Of a stretch of DNA of 64,000 nucleotides, positions 37,298 through 46,778 are shown one piece after another. The position numbers were made by a program, and so were the translations under genes. The stretch lies in the NCBI GenBank assembly GCA_030586155.1, contig CP130741.1:552680-616679 (forward strand), read 5' to 3'. Numbering within the stretch: position 1 is the first letter of the stretch; the number at the start of each line of letters is the position of its first letter. This DNA comes from Eubacteriaceae bacterium ES3. Its GTDB lineage: Bacteria; Bacillota; Clostridia; Eubacteriales; Eubacteriaceae. The notes beneath the pieces were generated by a model. The model was not told the origin of the DNA, searched no databases, and saw only the letters and a list, made by a program, of their open reading frames with translations.

Positions 37298-38740
37298 TTA
37301 CGAATGCTTTTTTTCAGGGTCAGGAACATATTTTTTTACCAGTCGATAAGCTGTGGTTTGACTTAGCCCAAGTAAGTCTGCAATTTCTGAAACATTTTCG
37401 CAGGAGTCATAATAATTTTGAATCAGGCTTTTTTTATAGTTTTCCACCAGGTCATCGAAGACTAATTTTTTTTCTGTAATTTCCTGATGTTGATAAAAAT
37501 CTACGATCTGCTCAGGAAGTTTATCGATTCCGATGACACTTCCCATACTCATAACTGCCATTTGTTCAACGGCATTTTTGAGTTGACGAATATTTCCGGG
37601 CCAATTATATTGAATAAGTGCATCAATTACGTTGTTGGAAAAGACTTTATTCTGATTATATTTTTGATTATAGTTCTTCAGGTAATATTGGGCAATCGGA
37701 TAAATATCATCCTGTCTTTCTCGAAGGGCGGGGATTGTTTGAGTTATCCCATTTATACGCCAGAATAAATCTTCTCTGAATTTATTGTTTTTCACCTGTT
37801 CTTCAAGGTTTTTATTGGTGGCGGTGATAATACGTGTATCAACCTGTTTAGCTTCTGTGCCGCCGACAGAGATAAAACGTTGATTTTCCAGAAATTCCAG
37901 CAGTTTAACCTGGATGTTAGGTTGGAGTTCACCGATTTCATCTAAAAACAGAGTCCCATTATTTGCCATTTCAACTAGCCCCTTTTTGCCTTTCGGACTA
38001 GCGCCTGTAAAAGCATAAGGGACATAGCCAAATAGCTCGCTTTCGATCAGATTATCGGGAATGGAAGCACAATTGATTGAGACAAAAGGTTCATTTTTAC
38101 GGGCGCTGTAGTCATGAATAAATTTAGCAATCAGACTTTTTCCAACGCCGCTTTCTCCCAACAGTAGAATCGGAATATCTGATTTTGAGGCCTTCTTCAG
38201 TTTATGAAGGGTCTGGTAGATCACGTAAGATCTGCCGACCAGATTGTTTTCATTTTTGGTTTTTTCATTTAATACTTGTTTACTGGCAGCTTTGCTGTCT
38301 GTTATTTCTTCTTCTGCTGATTCCGGTTTTCGGTAATCAAGGTCAAAATGGACAAAGGATTCCTGTTTCAAGGTATTGTAAACAAGCAGTGACAGATGAT
38401 CAGAAGGATCATATAAAGGTGTTGTGATGGTGATATGTTCCTCGTTGGTTAAAATTGATTTCTGTCGGGAAATAATGGTTCTTTTTTTTTCGATGGCACA
38501 GTCTGTTGAAGGTGGTGTCCAGAAGCCCTGAAAGGATGTTCTGAAGTTTAGTTTCCACATTTTTTCTGCTGTTAGTCCGTGGTATTGCAGACAGGCAGGG
38601 TTAGCATAAAGCACATTTCCTTTTTCATCAGTTACCGTGATTTCAAAAAAACAATTTTCCAAAATATTTAAATAGAATTCTGCAGGTAAAGATTTTAGGT
38701 AATTCAAATATTCTTCATTATGTTCGTATTGATAATCCAT
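37298..38740 (-). CDS. Sigma-54-dependent PAS-AAA+ regulator of the betaine operon
   Basis: A 480-aa enhancer-binding protein. An N-terminal PAS domain (about residues 20-130, NCFFEITVTDEKGNVLYANP) precedes an AAA+ core with Walker A GESGVGKS, Walker B GTLFLDEIGEL and WPGNIRQLKN. A Fis-type helix-turn-helix lies at the C-terminus (SEIADLLGLSQTTAYRLVKK). The sigma-54 contact loop reads YAFTGA rather than GAFTGA. It is divergent from the mtgA operon, whose promoter is a perfect -24/-12 site with nearby direct repeats, so it is almost certainly the operon's activator. AAAGGTG precedes the ATG. The signal is probably the betaine or a metabolite sensed by the PAS domain. Confidence 0.92.
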   Translation of the reverse strand: MDYQYEHNEEYLNYLKSLPAEFYLNILENCFFEITVTDEKGNVLYANPACLQYHGLTAEKMWKLNFRTSFQGFWTPPSTDCAIEKKRTIISRQKSILTNEEHITITTPLYDPSDHLSLLVYNTLKQESFVHFDLDYRKPESAEEEITDSKAASKQVLNEKTKNENNLVGRSYVIYQTLHKLKKASKSDIPILLLGESGVGKSLIAKFIHDYSARKNEPFVSINCASIPDNLIESELFGYVPYAFTGASPKGKKGLVEMANNGTLFLDEIGELQPNIQVKLLEFLENQRFISVGGTEAKQVDTRIITATNKNLEEQVKNNKFREDLFWRINGITQTIPALRERQDDIYPIAQYYLKNYNQKYNQNKVFSNNVIDALIQYNWPGNIRQLKNAVEQMAVMSMGSVIGIDKLPEQIVDFYQHQEITEKKLVFDDLVENYKKSLIQNYYDSCENVSEIADLLGLSQTTAYRLVKKYVPDPEKKHS

Positions 38741-39008
38741 TGTTGCACCTTTCTTGTTAACGACTTCATTGTCGAAAGGCCATGACGCTTTTTCATATAA
38801 TCGTCAGAGCGGGTAATTGTTATTATATTAATAAACTATATAAATGTAAAGAATACCAATAATAAAATTTTTCGAGATAAAACTCCAAAAAAGAAAAACA
38901 ACGCAGAAACAGCCTATTATAAGGAAAGTAAATTGCTTTTGTAAGTGGTAGAAGTGTAATTCAAAAGCGAAGAAATAATAAAATTATAGAATTTACCAAA
39001 AATGAAAT

Positions 39009-39113
39009 AAAATGGTGGATGATTTCCACATCTGAAAAAGATTACATTTTTAACGTATTCAAAAGCCCTTAAAATGGTGGAAAAGTTTCTTGAAAACTTG
39101 GCACGGGACTTGC
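39009..39113 (+). promoter_or_regulatory. Sigma-54 promoter with candidate upstream activator sites
   Basis: TTGGCACGGGACTTGCG (39098-39114) is a near-perfect -24/-12 promoter, with GG (39100-39101) and GC (39112-39113) 12 bp apart. AAAATGGTGGA occurs at 39009-39019 and again at 39071-39081. The first copy is followed by TCCAC (39025-39029), giving a GTGGA-N5-TCCAC dyad, a likely binding site of the divergent regulator. Confidence 0.9.
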
Positions 39114-39170
39114 GTTACTAAATGCCAAACAAACGAAAGGAGCAGGGCTTAAAATTTCTAAAGCTTATAA

Positions 39171-40103
<933 letters not shown>

Positions 40104-40127
40104 AATTTAAAAGGGGAGTGTAGAAAA

Positions 40128-41690
40128 GTGGAGAAGAACGCGAAAAGTAATACGGTACTATATGTATCGATTGGGATAACCGCTGCGTTTGTGATAGCAA
40201 GTATCGTTTTTACAGAGGGAATGAGTAATGTTTTTGGAAATCTCTTTTCCCTCATTACAACAAACTTTGGCTGGCTATATCTGGTAGCAGTTGCGTTTTT
40301 TATTGTTGTTGCCTTGGGCCTGGCACTAAGCCCTTACGGGAAAATAAAGCTGGGCAAAGATGATGATAAACCAGAATTCACCAATTTCCAGTGGTTTTCC
40401 ATGTTGTTTGGTGGTGGAATGGGAATTGGCCTGGTATTCTGGTCGGTGGCGGAACCGATTATGCATTATCTATCGCCACCGATAGGTGAAGGCGGTACCC
40501 AGGCAGCTATGGATCTGGCAATGACGAAAGTTTTCTTTCATTGGGGATTTCATCCCTGGATCATTTTTGCAATAGGTGGTTTGGCTTTAGCCTATTTTCA
40601 GTTCCGCAAAGATATGCCATTCTTGATTAGTTCAGCTTTTTATCCTTTAATTGGAGAAAAAGTGCACGGACCGATCGGCAAAACAATCGATATTCTAGCA
40701 GTCTTTGCAACAATTTTTGGTGTTGCAACCAGTCTTGGTTTTGGTTCCAACCAGATTGCAACAGGTCTTGAATATATTTTTGGAATCGAATCGTCACCTT
40801 TGATTGTTTCGATTATTATTGCAATTATCACTGCAATGTTTACCCTGGCAACGATGTCGGGACTGCACAGTGCAATGCAGAAGGTAGCGGATGTAAAAAT
40901 CTGGCTGTCTATAGCATTTATGGCCTTTATCTTTGTTTTCGGTGGAATGGTTTATATTTTAAATAATTTCACTAACAGTTTAGGTGTGTATCTGCAGGAT
41001 ATCATTGGTCAGACTTTCTGGATGGGGAATGTTGAATGGTTAAACAGCTGGACTGTCTTTTATTGGGCATGGTGGATCGCCTGGGCACCTTTTGTTGGAC
41101 AGTTTGTGGCTCGAGTCTCAAAAGGCCGAACCGTACGTGAGTTTATAATTGCTGTGTCTCTCTTGCCATCAGGATTTTCTTTAATCTGGATTGCCATTTA
41201 TGGAGGTGCTGCCTTTAATCTCAACAGTCTGTCAGGTGGCGCCATTGAAACCGCCGTCAGTGCAAATTATACCACTGCATTATTTGCTCTGTTGGAACAG
41301 TTGCCATTATATACAATCACATCAGTTTTAGCGATTGTCCTGATTGTTGCCTGTTTTATAGGTGCCGCTAATTCAGCAACTTATGTTCTGGCGATGTTAA
41401 CGTCAGGCGGTGACATGGATCCTGGTAAAAAACTTCGAGGTGGTTGGGGAGTCGCCCAGGGTTTGATTACCATCGTTCTGATCGTTGTCGGCGGAACCTC
41501 AGCTTTAAGCGTTTTGCAGACTGCTTCGATTGCAGCTGCCTTTCCCTTCATGCTGATTATGATTGTGATGTGTTTTAGTATGGTTAAGGCTTTGAAAGAG
41601 GATTATGAAACGAACTACTTAAAAAAAGTTAAACTTCCAGACAATGAAATTGTTGTGGAACAAGATATTAATTTAAAGGAAGGTGCATGA
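40128..41690 (+). CDS. BCCT family betaine/choline/carnitine transporter
   Basis: A 520-aa transporter with about 12 helices. The family motifs GMGIGLVFWSVAEPIMHY and WTVFYWAWWIAWAPFVGQFVARVSKG are intact. BCCT carriers bring in quaternary amines with Na+ or H+, or exchange them for their demethylated product. Placement between mtgA and the methyltransferase supports uptake of the operon's substrate. Translation starts at GTG 40128, with AAGGGGAG upstream. Its stop overlaps the next gene by ATGA, so the two are translationally coupled. Confidence 0.95.
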   Translation: MEKNAKSNTVLYVSIGITAAFVIASIVFTEGMSNVFGNLFSLITTNFGWLYLVAVAFFIVVALGLALSPYGKIKLGKDDDKPEFTNFQWFSMLFGGGMGIGLVFWSVAEPIMHYLSPPIGEGGTQAAMDLAMTKVFFHWGFHPWIIFAIGGLALAYFQFRKDMPFLISSAFYPLIGEKVHGPIGKTIDILAVFATIFGVATSLGFGSNQIATGLEYIFGIESSPLIVSIIIAIITAMFTLATMSGLHSAMQKVADVKIWLSIAFMAFIFVFGGMVYILNNFTNSLGVYLQDIIGQTFWMGNVEWLNSWTVFYWAWWIAWAPFVGQFVARVSKGRTVREFIIAVSLLPSGFSLIWIAIYGGAAFNLNSLSGGAIETAVSANYTTALFALLEQLPLYTITSVLAIVLIVACFIGAANSATYVLAMLTSGGDMDPGKKLRGGWGVAQGLITIVLIVVGGTSALSVLQTASIAAAFPFMLIMIVMCFSMVKALKEDYETNYLKKVKLPDNEIVVEQDINLKEGA

Positions 41691-43120
41691 AATTGATCAC
41701 AAAATTTGATATTTTAACACAGGATGAAATTGATAAGATTCATCAAAACAGTATGCGTATTTTAAGAGAAATCGGAGTTGAATTCTCTTATGAACCGGCT
41801 CTTGAAGTATTTAGAAAGAACAATCAGCGAGTTGAAGGACATCGCGTTTATCTGGATACTGAATTTGTAGAAAATATGATTGAAAAAGCCCCTCAAAGCT
41901 TTACCCTTCATGCTCGTAATCCAGAGAACAATTTAGTCTGTGGCGGCGGCGAATCCCTTTATATGCCAGGTTATGGGGCCCCATTTATCTATGAAGCTGA
42001 TGGGACCAAACGGGATGCAACAATGGCTGACTATGATAACTTTGTCAAACTGGCTGGTGCCAGCAAGCATCTTCATATGACAGGTGGAACTGTCTGTGAA
42101 CCAACTGATATTAACGAAAATATCCGACACATGAAAATGGCATACAGCCATATCACCAATTCAGACAAGGTCTTTATGGGTTCTTCATCCGGTTATGAAT
42201 ATGCGATGGATGCAATCGAAATGGCAGCAATCCTCCATGGCGGCAAAGATGTAATCAAAGAAAAACCGGCTCTGATTTGTCTGATTAATTCAGTTACACC
42301 ACTTAAATACGATGACCGTATGTTAGGCGGACTGATGGCTTACGCCCAAACTGGACAGGCCATGGTTATTGCTTCACTTGTTATGTCTGGTTCAACTGGA
42401 CCTGCCACATTAGCAGGTGCCTTGTCCTTACAAAATGCTGAAGTACTGGCAGGAATTACCCTGGCACAGTGTATCAATCCTGGAACACCTGTAGTTTATG
42501 GCTCGACATCAGCGATTTCTGACATGGGAACAGGTTCATTATCGATTGGTAATCCGGAAAATGCATTATTCACCTCAGCTAGTGCCCAGTTATCCAGATT
42601 CTATGGTGTTCCATGCCGAGGCGGCGGTGGTTTGACTGATGCTAAAACTGTTGATGCACAGGCTGGTTACGAATCAATGATGTTATTAATGGCAGCCAGC
42701 ACAACAGGTGTTAGTTTTGTTCTTCATTCAGCAGGAATTATGCAATACTATATGGCTATGTCTTATGAAAAGTTCATTATTGATGAAGAAATGTGTGGAA
42801 TGCTCAAACGTTATCTGGCTGGTTTTGATATGTCCAGCGATGAAAAAATGGCCTTTGAAGTTATTGAAAAAGTTGGTCCTGGGGGACATTTCCTGACTCA
42901 GAAACATACCCGAAAGAATTTTAAAACTGAATTTTACCGACCAGGTTTAAGCGATCGTCAGTCTTATGATGGTTGGGCAAAAGAAAGTCTGACTGCTTGT
43001 GATCGGGCTACTGCTAAATGGAAAGCAGTGCTTGAAAGTTACCAGCCACCGGCTTTAGATGAAGCTGTTAATAAAGAATTACTGGCCTATATGGAAAAAA
43101 GAACAAAGGAATTAATCTAG
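41687..43120 (+). CDS. MttB-family trimethylamine/betaine methyltransferase, non-pyrrolysine (MtgB type)
   Basis: A 477-aa member of the MttB superfamily. There is no in-frame amber codon, so it lacks pyrrolysine and belongs to the MtgB/MtpB/MtcB group that demethylates quaternary amines. MPGYGAPFIYEADGTKRDAT, TGGTVCEPTDI and the glycine-rich CRGGGGLTDAK segment are typical. It would move a methyl group from glycine betaine (or a related betaine) to the corrinoid protein encoded next. Glycine betaine is the best guess, given the BCCT carriers and the known Acetobacterium system. Carnitine or proline betaine are alternatives. It overlaps the upstream gene by four bases. Confidence 0.92.
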   Translation: MKLITKFDILTQDEIDKIHQNSMRILREIGVEFSYEPALEVFRKNNQRVEGHRVYLDTEFVENMIEKAPQSFTLHARNPENNLVCGGGESLYMPGYGAPFIYEADGTKRDATMADYDNFVKLAGASKHLHMTGGTVCEPTDINENIRHMKMAYSHITNSDKVFMGSSSGYEYAMDAIEMAAILHGGKDVIKEKPALICLINSVTPLKYDDRMLGGLMAYAQTGQAMVIASLVMSGSTGPATLAGALSLQNAEVLAGITLAQCINPGTPVVYGSTSAISDMGTGSLSIGNPENALFTSASAQLSRFYGVPCRGGGGLTDAKTVDAQAGYESMMLLMAASTTGVSFVLHSAGIMQYYMAMSYEKFIIDEEMCGMLKRYLAGFDMSSDEKMAFEVIEKVGPGGHFLTQKHTRKNFKTEFYRPGLSDRQSYDGWAKESLTACDRATAKWKAVLESYQPPALDEAVNKELLAYMEKRTKELI

Positions 43121-43133
43121 GAGGAGAAAAAAG

Positions 43134-43781
43134 ATGAGTATTTTTGATGAATTAAGAGAAGCAATTATTGAAGGCGATGAAGATGTAGCTATTGAATTGG
43201 CAGAAAAAGTAATTGAGGAAAATGTTAATCCTGTTGAAGCGGTTCAGAATGGTTTAATTAAAGGAATTGAAGAAGTAGGTAAAGCCTGGATTGATGGCGA
43301 AGCATTTTTACCGGATGTCATGATGGCTGCTGATGCGATGAGTGCAGGAATGAAAGTACTGGAACCAGAGCTGGCAAAAGCCCAAGCTTCAGGGGATGGT
43401 TATGAAGATAAAGGAAAAATTATTCTGGGTACCGTTGCCGGAGATATCCATGATATAGGTAAAAACATCGTTGGGGCGCTATTGACAGCTGCAGGGTTTA
43501 AAGTGTACGATATTGGAATTGACTTACAAGCTGAGGATTTCCTTAACAAAGCAAAAGAAGTTGATGCTAAGATAATTGCTGCCAGTGCTCTTTTAACAAC
43601 GACAATGAAGTCGCAAAAAGAATTAATTGACTTCCTAGTTGAACAGGGTGTTAGAGATCAGTATAAAGTTATCATTGGTGGTGGTCCTACCAGTCTTAAA
43701 TGGGGCGAAGATATTGGCGCCGATGGCTGGGCAGAAACTGCTGATGAAGCCGTTGAACTTTGTCAGAAATTATTAGCTTAA
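43134..43781 (+). CDS. Corrinoid protein (MttC/MtgC type)
   Basis: A 215-aa methyl carrier. A four-helix cap (about residues 1-85, IEEVGKAWIDGEAFLPDVMMAADAM) precedes a B12-binding Rossmann domain with the base-off His signature GDIHDIGKNIVG (DxHxxG, about residue 103) and later GGGPTSLKWGEDIGADG. The cobalt accepts the methyl from the upstream methyltransferase and hands it to MtgA. No reductive activator gene is seen in the window. AGGAGGAG lies upstream of the ATG. Confidence 0.95.
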   Translation: MSIFDELREAIIEGDEDVAIELAEKVIEENVNPVEAVQNGLIKGIEEVGKAWIDGEAFLPDVMMAADAMSAGMKVLEPELAKAQASGDGYEDKGKIILGTVAGDIHDIGKNIVGALLTAAGFKVYDIGIDLQAEDFLNKAKEVDAKIIAASALLTTTMKSQKELIDFLVEQGVRDQYKVIIGGGPTSLKWGEDIGADGWAETADEAVELCQKLLA

Positions 43782-43798
43782 GAAAATTTATTGGTAAA

Positions 43799-43822
43799 AG
43801 GCACCAGTTTACACTGGTGCCT
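43799..43822 (+). other. Intercistronic hairpin in the betaine operon
   Basis: AGGCACCAGT (43799-43808) pairs perfectly with ACTGGTGCCT (43813-43822) around TTAC, without a T tract. It may protect the 3' end of the upstream mRNA or limit expression of the second transporter; it is not a standard terminator. Confidence 0.6.
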
Positions 43823-43846
43823 ATTGGTGTTTTAGAAGGAGGAACC

Positions 43847-45310
43847 ATGAAAGTATTTTATAGTTCGCTGCTTTTTATTGTGTTGTTTCTGGGAATTGGT
43901 TTTTTCAGTCCAGACGAATTTGCGGCAGTTACAGGATTTTTATTCACGGTGATCACGAATGATTGGGGATGGTTATACTTAGTTGTAGTTTTAGGTGTCT
44001 TATTTTTTGTACTTTATCTTGCCTTCAGTCGATATGGACATATTCGCCTGGGAAAGAATGAGGATCGTCCGGAATATTCAAACTTTTCCTGGTTTGCCAT
44101 GCTTTTTTCGGCAGGAATGGGGATCGGTCTTGTTTTTTGGGGAGTCGCAGAGCCCGTTTTTCATTTCTCAGCCCCACCAATAGGAATAGAGGCAAATTCA
44201 TTAGATGCCGCAGCATCATCATTCAAGTTTGTTTTTTTACATTGGGGCTTTCATCCTTGGGCTGTTTATGCGATTGTAGGCTTGTCCCTTGCTTATGTTA
44301 CCTATCGAAAAGATTTACCTTGTCTCATCAGTTCGATTTTCAAACCCTTTTTGCCAGAAAAGCAATTTAAAATTGCTGGTGGTATCATTGATACATTATC
44401 TCTGCTAATCACTGTATTTGGGGTGGCAACATCTCTGGGAATGGGGGCACTTCAAGTTGCTGGTGGATTGACTGGTATCTTTAATCTGCCCAACTCGATC
44501 TGGGTTCAGGTTATTATTATTCTAGTCATTACGGTTATGTTTTTACTATCGGCTACGACAGGACTAAACAAGGGAATACGTATTCTCAGTAACTCAAACA
44601 TTATTATTGCACTAAGTCTTTTGTTTTTCGTTTTTCTATTTGGACCAACAGCCTTTCTAATTAAGTTGTTTTTTAATACATTGGGGGGGTATTTAGGGAA
44701 TTTTCTGACACTGAGTTTGCCCTTAGATCCGTTTCTGAAAGATCCCTGGGTAGGCGATTGGACAATTTTTTATTGGGCCTGGTGGGTTTCATGGGGACCA
44801 TTTGTTGGAACATTTATCGCACGGGTTTCAAAGGGCAGAAGAATAAAAGAGTTTGTGTTAGGGGTTTTGATTGTTCCGGCAGGATTTTGTTTTATCTGGT
44901 TTTCTGTCTTCGGTGGGACAGCGCTTTATCAGGAGATTTTTCAGGGATTTGATATTGTCTCCGTAGTCAATTCGGATGTCGCAGTGGGATTGTTTGTGAC
45001 ATTGGCTCATTTGCCTTTTGGAAGTTTAATCTCATTGATAGCTATTTTACTGATTACGACTTTCTTCGTGACATCTGCAGATTCTGCGACTTTTGTATTG
45101 GGTATGTACTCGCAACAGGGTAAATTAAATCCCGACAACTGGATTAAAATTGTTTGGGGACTAATTCTTTCTTTGATGGCAATCCTGCTGCTTAACAGCG
45201 GCGGCCTGGAGGCAATGCGTAACACCTCAATTATGATGGCGCTTCCCTTTTTATTTGTGATGATCTTCATTTGTGTGTCGATTGGTAAATCTTTAAAGGA
45301 TGAAATTTAA
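43847..45310 (+). CDS. Second BCCT family transporter
   Basis: A 487-aa paralogue of the transporter at 40128, with the same landmarks (GMGIGLVFWGVAEPVFHF; WTIFYWAWWVSWGPFVGTFI). The start is the ATG at 43847 with AGAAGGAGG upstream; an upstream extension would run through the intercistronic hairpin and has no ribosome site. Two carriers in one demethylation operon suggest different roles, for example uptake of the betaine and export or exchange of its demethylated product, or different affinities. This is inference. Confidence 0.93.
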   Translation: MKVFYSSLLFIVLFLGIGFFSPDEFAAVTGFLFTVITNDWGWLYLVVVLGVLFFVLYLAFSRYGHIRLGKNEDRPEYSNFSWFAMLFSAGMGIGLVFWGVAEPVFHFSAPPIGIEANSLDAAASSFKFVFLHWGFHPWAVYAIVGLSLAYVTYRKDLPCLISSIFKPFLPEKQFKIAGGIIDTLSLLITVFGVATSLGMGALQVAGGLTGIFNLPNSIWVQVIIILVITVMFLLSATTGLNKGIRILSNSNIIIALSLLFFVFLFGPTAFLIKLFFNTLGGYLGNFLTLSLPLDPFLKDPWVGDWTIFYWAWWVSWGPFVGTFIARVSKGRRIKEFVLGVLIVPAGFCFIWFSVFGGTALYQEIFQGFDIVSVVNSDVAVGLFVTLAHLPFGSLISLIAILLITTFFVTSADSATFVLGMYSQQGKLNPDNWIKIVWGLILSLMAILLLNSGGLEAMRNTSIMMALPFLFVMIFICVSIGKSLKDEI

Positions 45311-45344
45311 AAAGCTGTCCGGAATTTTTCCGGACAGCTTTTAT
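45309..45344. terminator. Intrinsic terminator after the betaine operon
   Basis: AAAAGCTGTCCGGAA pairs with TTCCGGACAGCTTTT (45328-45342), followed by ATTTTAT. Ends the operon; may also help the convergent gene at 45423. Confidence 0.9.
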
Positions 45345-45422
45345 TTTATAAAAAAAGATTTATAAGTTAATAAATAGAGTGAGAAATTTTGATTTTTAAG
45401 CGATAAATTTTGAGGACTGCAT

Positions 45423-46571
45423 CTAAATTTTGGCAAGCAATTCTTTCTTTTTCTCAAGAAATTCTGATTCTGTTAAAACACCTTTTTCTTTAAGTACGCC
45501 CAGCCGTTCAAGGAGAGTAACAGGGTCGGCTTCATTGTTATTCAAGGTTTTGTATTTAGTATAAAGGTCTACAACGTGTTGGGCCTCCTTGGAATAAAGA
45601 ATACTGATAGTTTCAGTTGACTGGGATGTTTCAATAATAATATCATCCGGATTTATACCAATGGATAAAGAAATATCAAAGAGATTGACGGTATTGGGTT
45701 TAGTGGTTAAACGAGTGATCTCTTTGTAGAGGTATTCTTTTTCTGAACTGATTTCCTCATCAAAGACGATTATTTTTAAAGTGGTACAGATTAAAAATTT
45801 ATTGGAATTCATATTATCCAGGCCCCAGGCAAAATATAGAAGTTCCTCATGCTCAGAAAGATGAGGCTTGATTTTTTCGATGTGATCGATATCAAGTTTG
45901 GAGAAAATAAAGTCATGAATTTGTCTGGTCGAGATACTGTAATCCTGGCTATTTAAGCGTTTCAGATAGGCCAAAAGACTTAAACTGTCGGTTGGACTAA
46001 AAGAGGTTTTGGGAATCAGAATCAGCGGATATCCATTGACAAGAAAGGCAAGAGAGTCTTCAGTATCGACAAGATTTAAGTCACAGAGTTCCTCTTTTTT
46101 AAGTTTTCCAATCACATAAAAGGCGGCATTTTCTGGAAAGAGTACTTTAAAGTGCAAACCGGTTGTTGTGAGAATCAGTGTTTGCCCCTGAGCATCTTTA
46201 AATTGCATCAGAAATTGTTCATCATCAGTGTAGTTGAAGAAATATTTCCTAATACTTTTAATGGCATTCTGATGATTGGGATAAAAGACCAGTTTTGAGC
46301 TGGCAGAATTATTCACTGGCAGATAATAGTACTGAGAAAACGACTCAGTAAATGAAACGATTACATCTGTGTCGGTGTTAAGCAGACAGGCGGGACTTGC
46401 GTTTTCGGTCAGTTTTTTTACCAAAGTATCGGTATAAGCACTGATCCTTCGGTTCATTTCCTCCCGCAGTCGTTGTTGAGCTTCTTTTTTAAGGGCAATT
46501 TCTGACTGGATTGAGTCGATACTGTCCTGGGCCAAATCAGTTACATCTTGGATCAGATCTTTAAAACCCAT
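45423..46571 (-). CDS. Hypothetical protein with C-terminal SHOCT-like domain
   Basis: 382 aa, soluble, N-terminal helical region with a heptad-like run (about residues 5-45). The middle is a mixed fold with no clear family, perhaps PH-like. The last 35 residues (ERLGVLKEKGVLTESEFLEK) form a SHOCT motif, an oligomerisation element common at protein C-termini. AAAGGAG precedes the ATG. No functional inference is possible from neighbours: the betaine operon is convergent and the lipoate gene divergent. Confidence 0.7.
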   Translation of the reverse strand: MGFKDLIQDVTDLAQDSIDSIQSEIALKKEAQQRLREEMNRRISAYTDTLVKKLTENASPACLLNTDTDVIVSFTESFSQYYYLPVNNSASSKLVFYPNHQNAIKSIRKYFFNYTDDEQFLMQFKDAQGQTLILTTTGLHFKVLFPENAAFYVIGKLKKEELCDLNLVDTEDSLAFLVNGYPLILIPKTSFSPTDSLSLLAYLKRLNSQDYSISTRQIHDFIFSKLDIDHIEKIKPHLSEHEELLYFAWGLDNMNSNKFLICTTLKIIVFDEEISSEKEYLYKEITRLTTKPNTVNLFDISLSIGINPDDIIIETSQSTETISILYSKEAQHVVDLYTKYKTLNNNEADPVTLLERLGVLKEKGVLTESEFLEKKKELLAKI

Positions 46572-46778
46572 AGTTTTCTCCTTTGATGGTACTTAAGTGA
46601 AATTTACTTCTGTTACTATATTTTACAGGTCCATGAAAAATTGTGCAATATAAATTTGTAAATTCTTCTATCCTTCAGATTTATACAAAATGGATGTTTT
46701 TGAGAGATAGAATTATATTGATGAAATAATCATATAGTGATAGAATATTAAAAAAAATACAAGAATTAGGTGAAATTA

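Noticed and set aside
41687-43120. Possible pyrrolysine codon in the MttB-like gene
   Set aside because: The frame is open with no internal TAG, so the protein is a non-pyrrolysine family member.
43799-43822. Transcription terminator between the corrinoid protein and second BCCT gene
   Set aside because: The stem is perfect but no T tract follows; more likely a processing or stability element.
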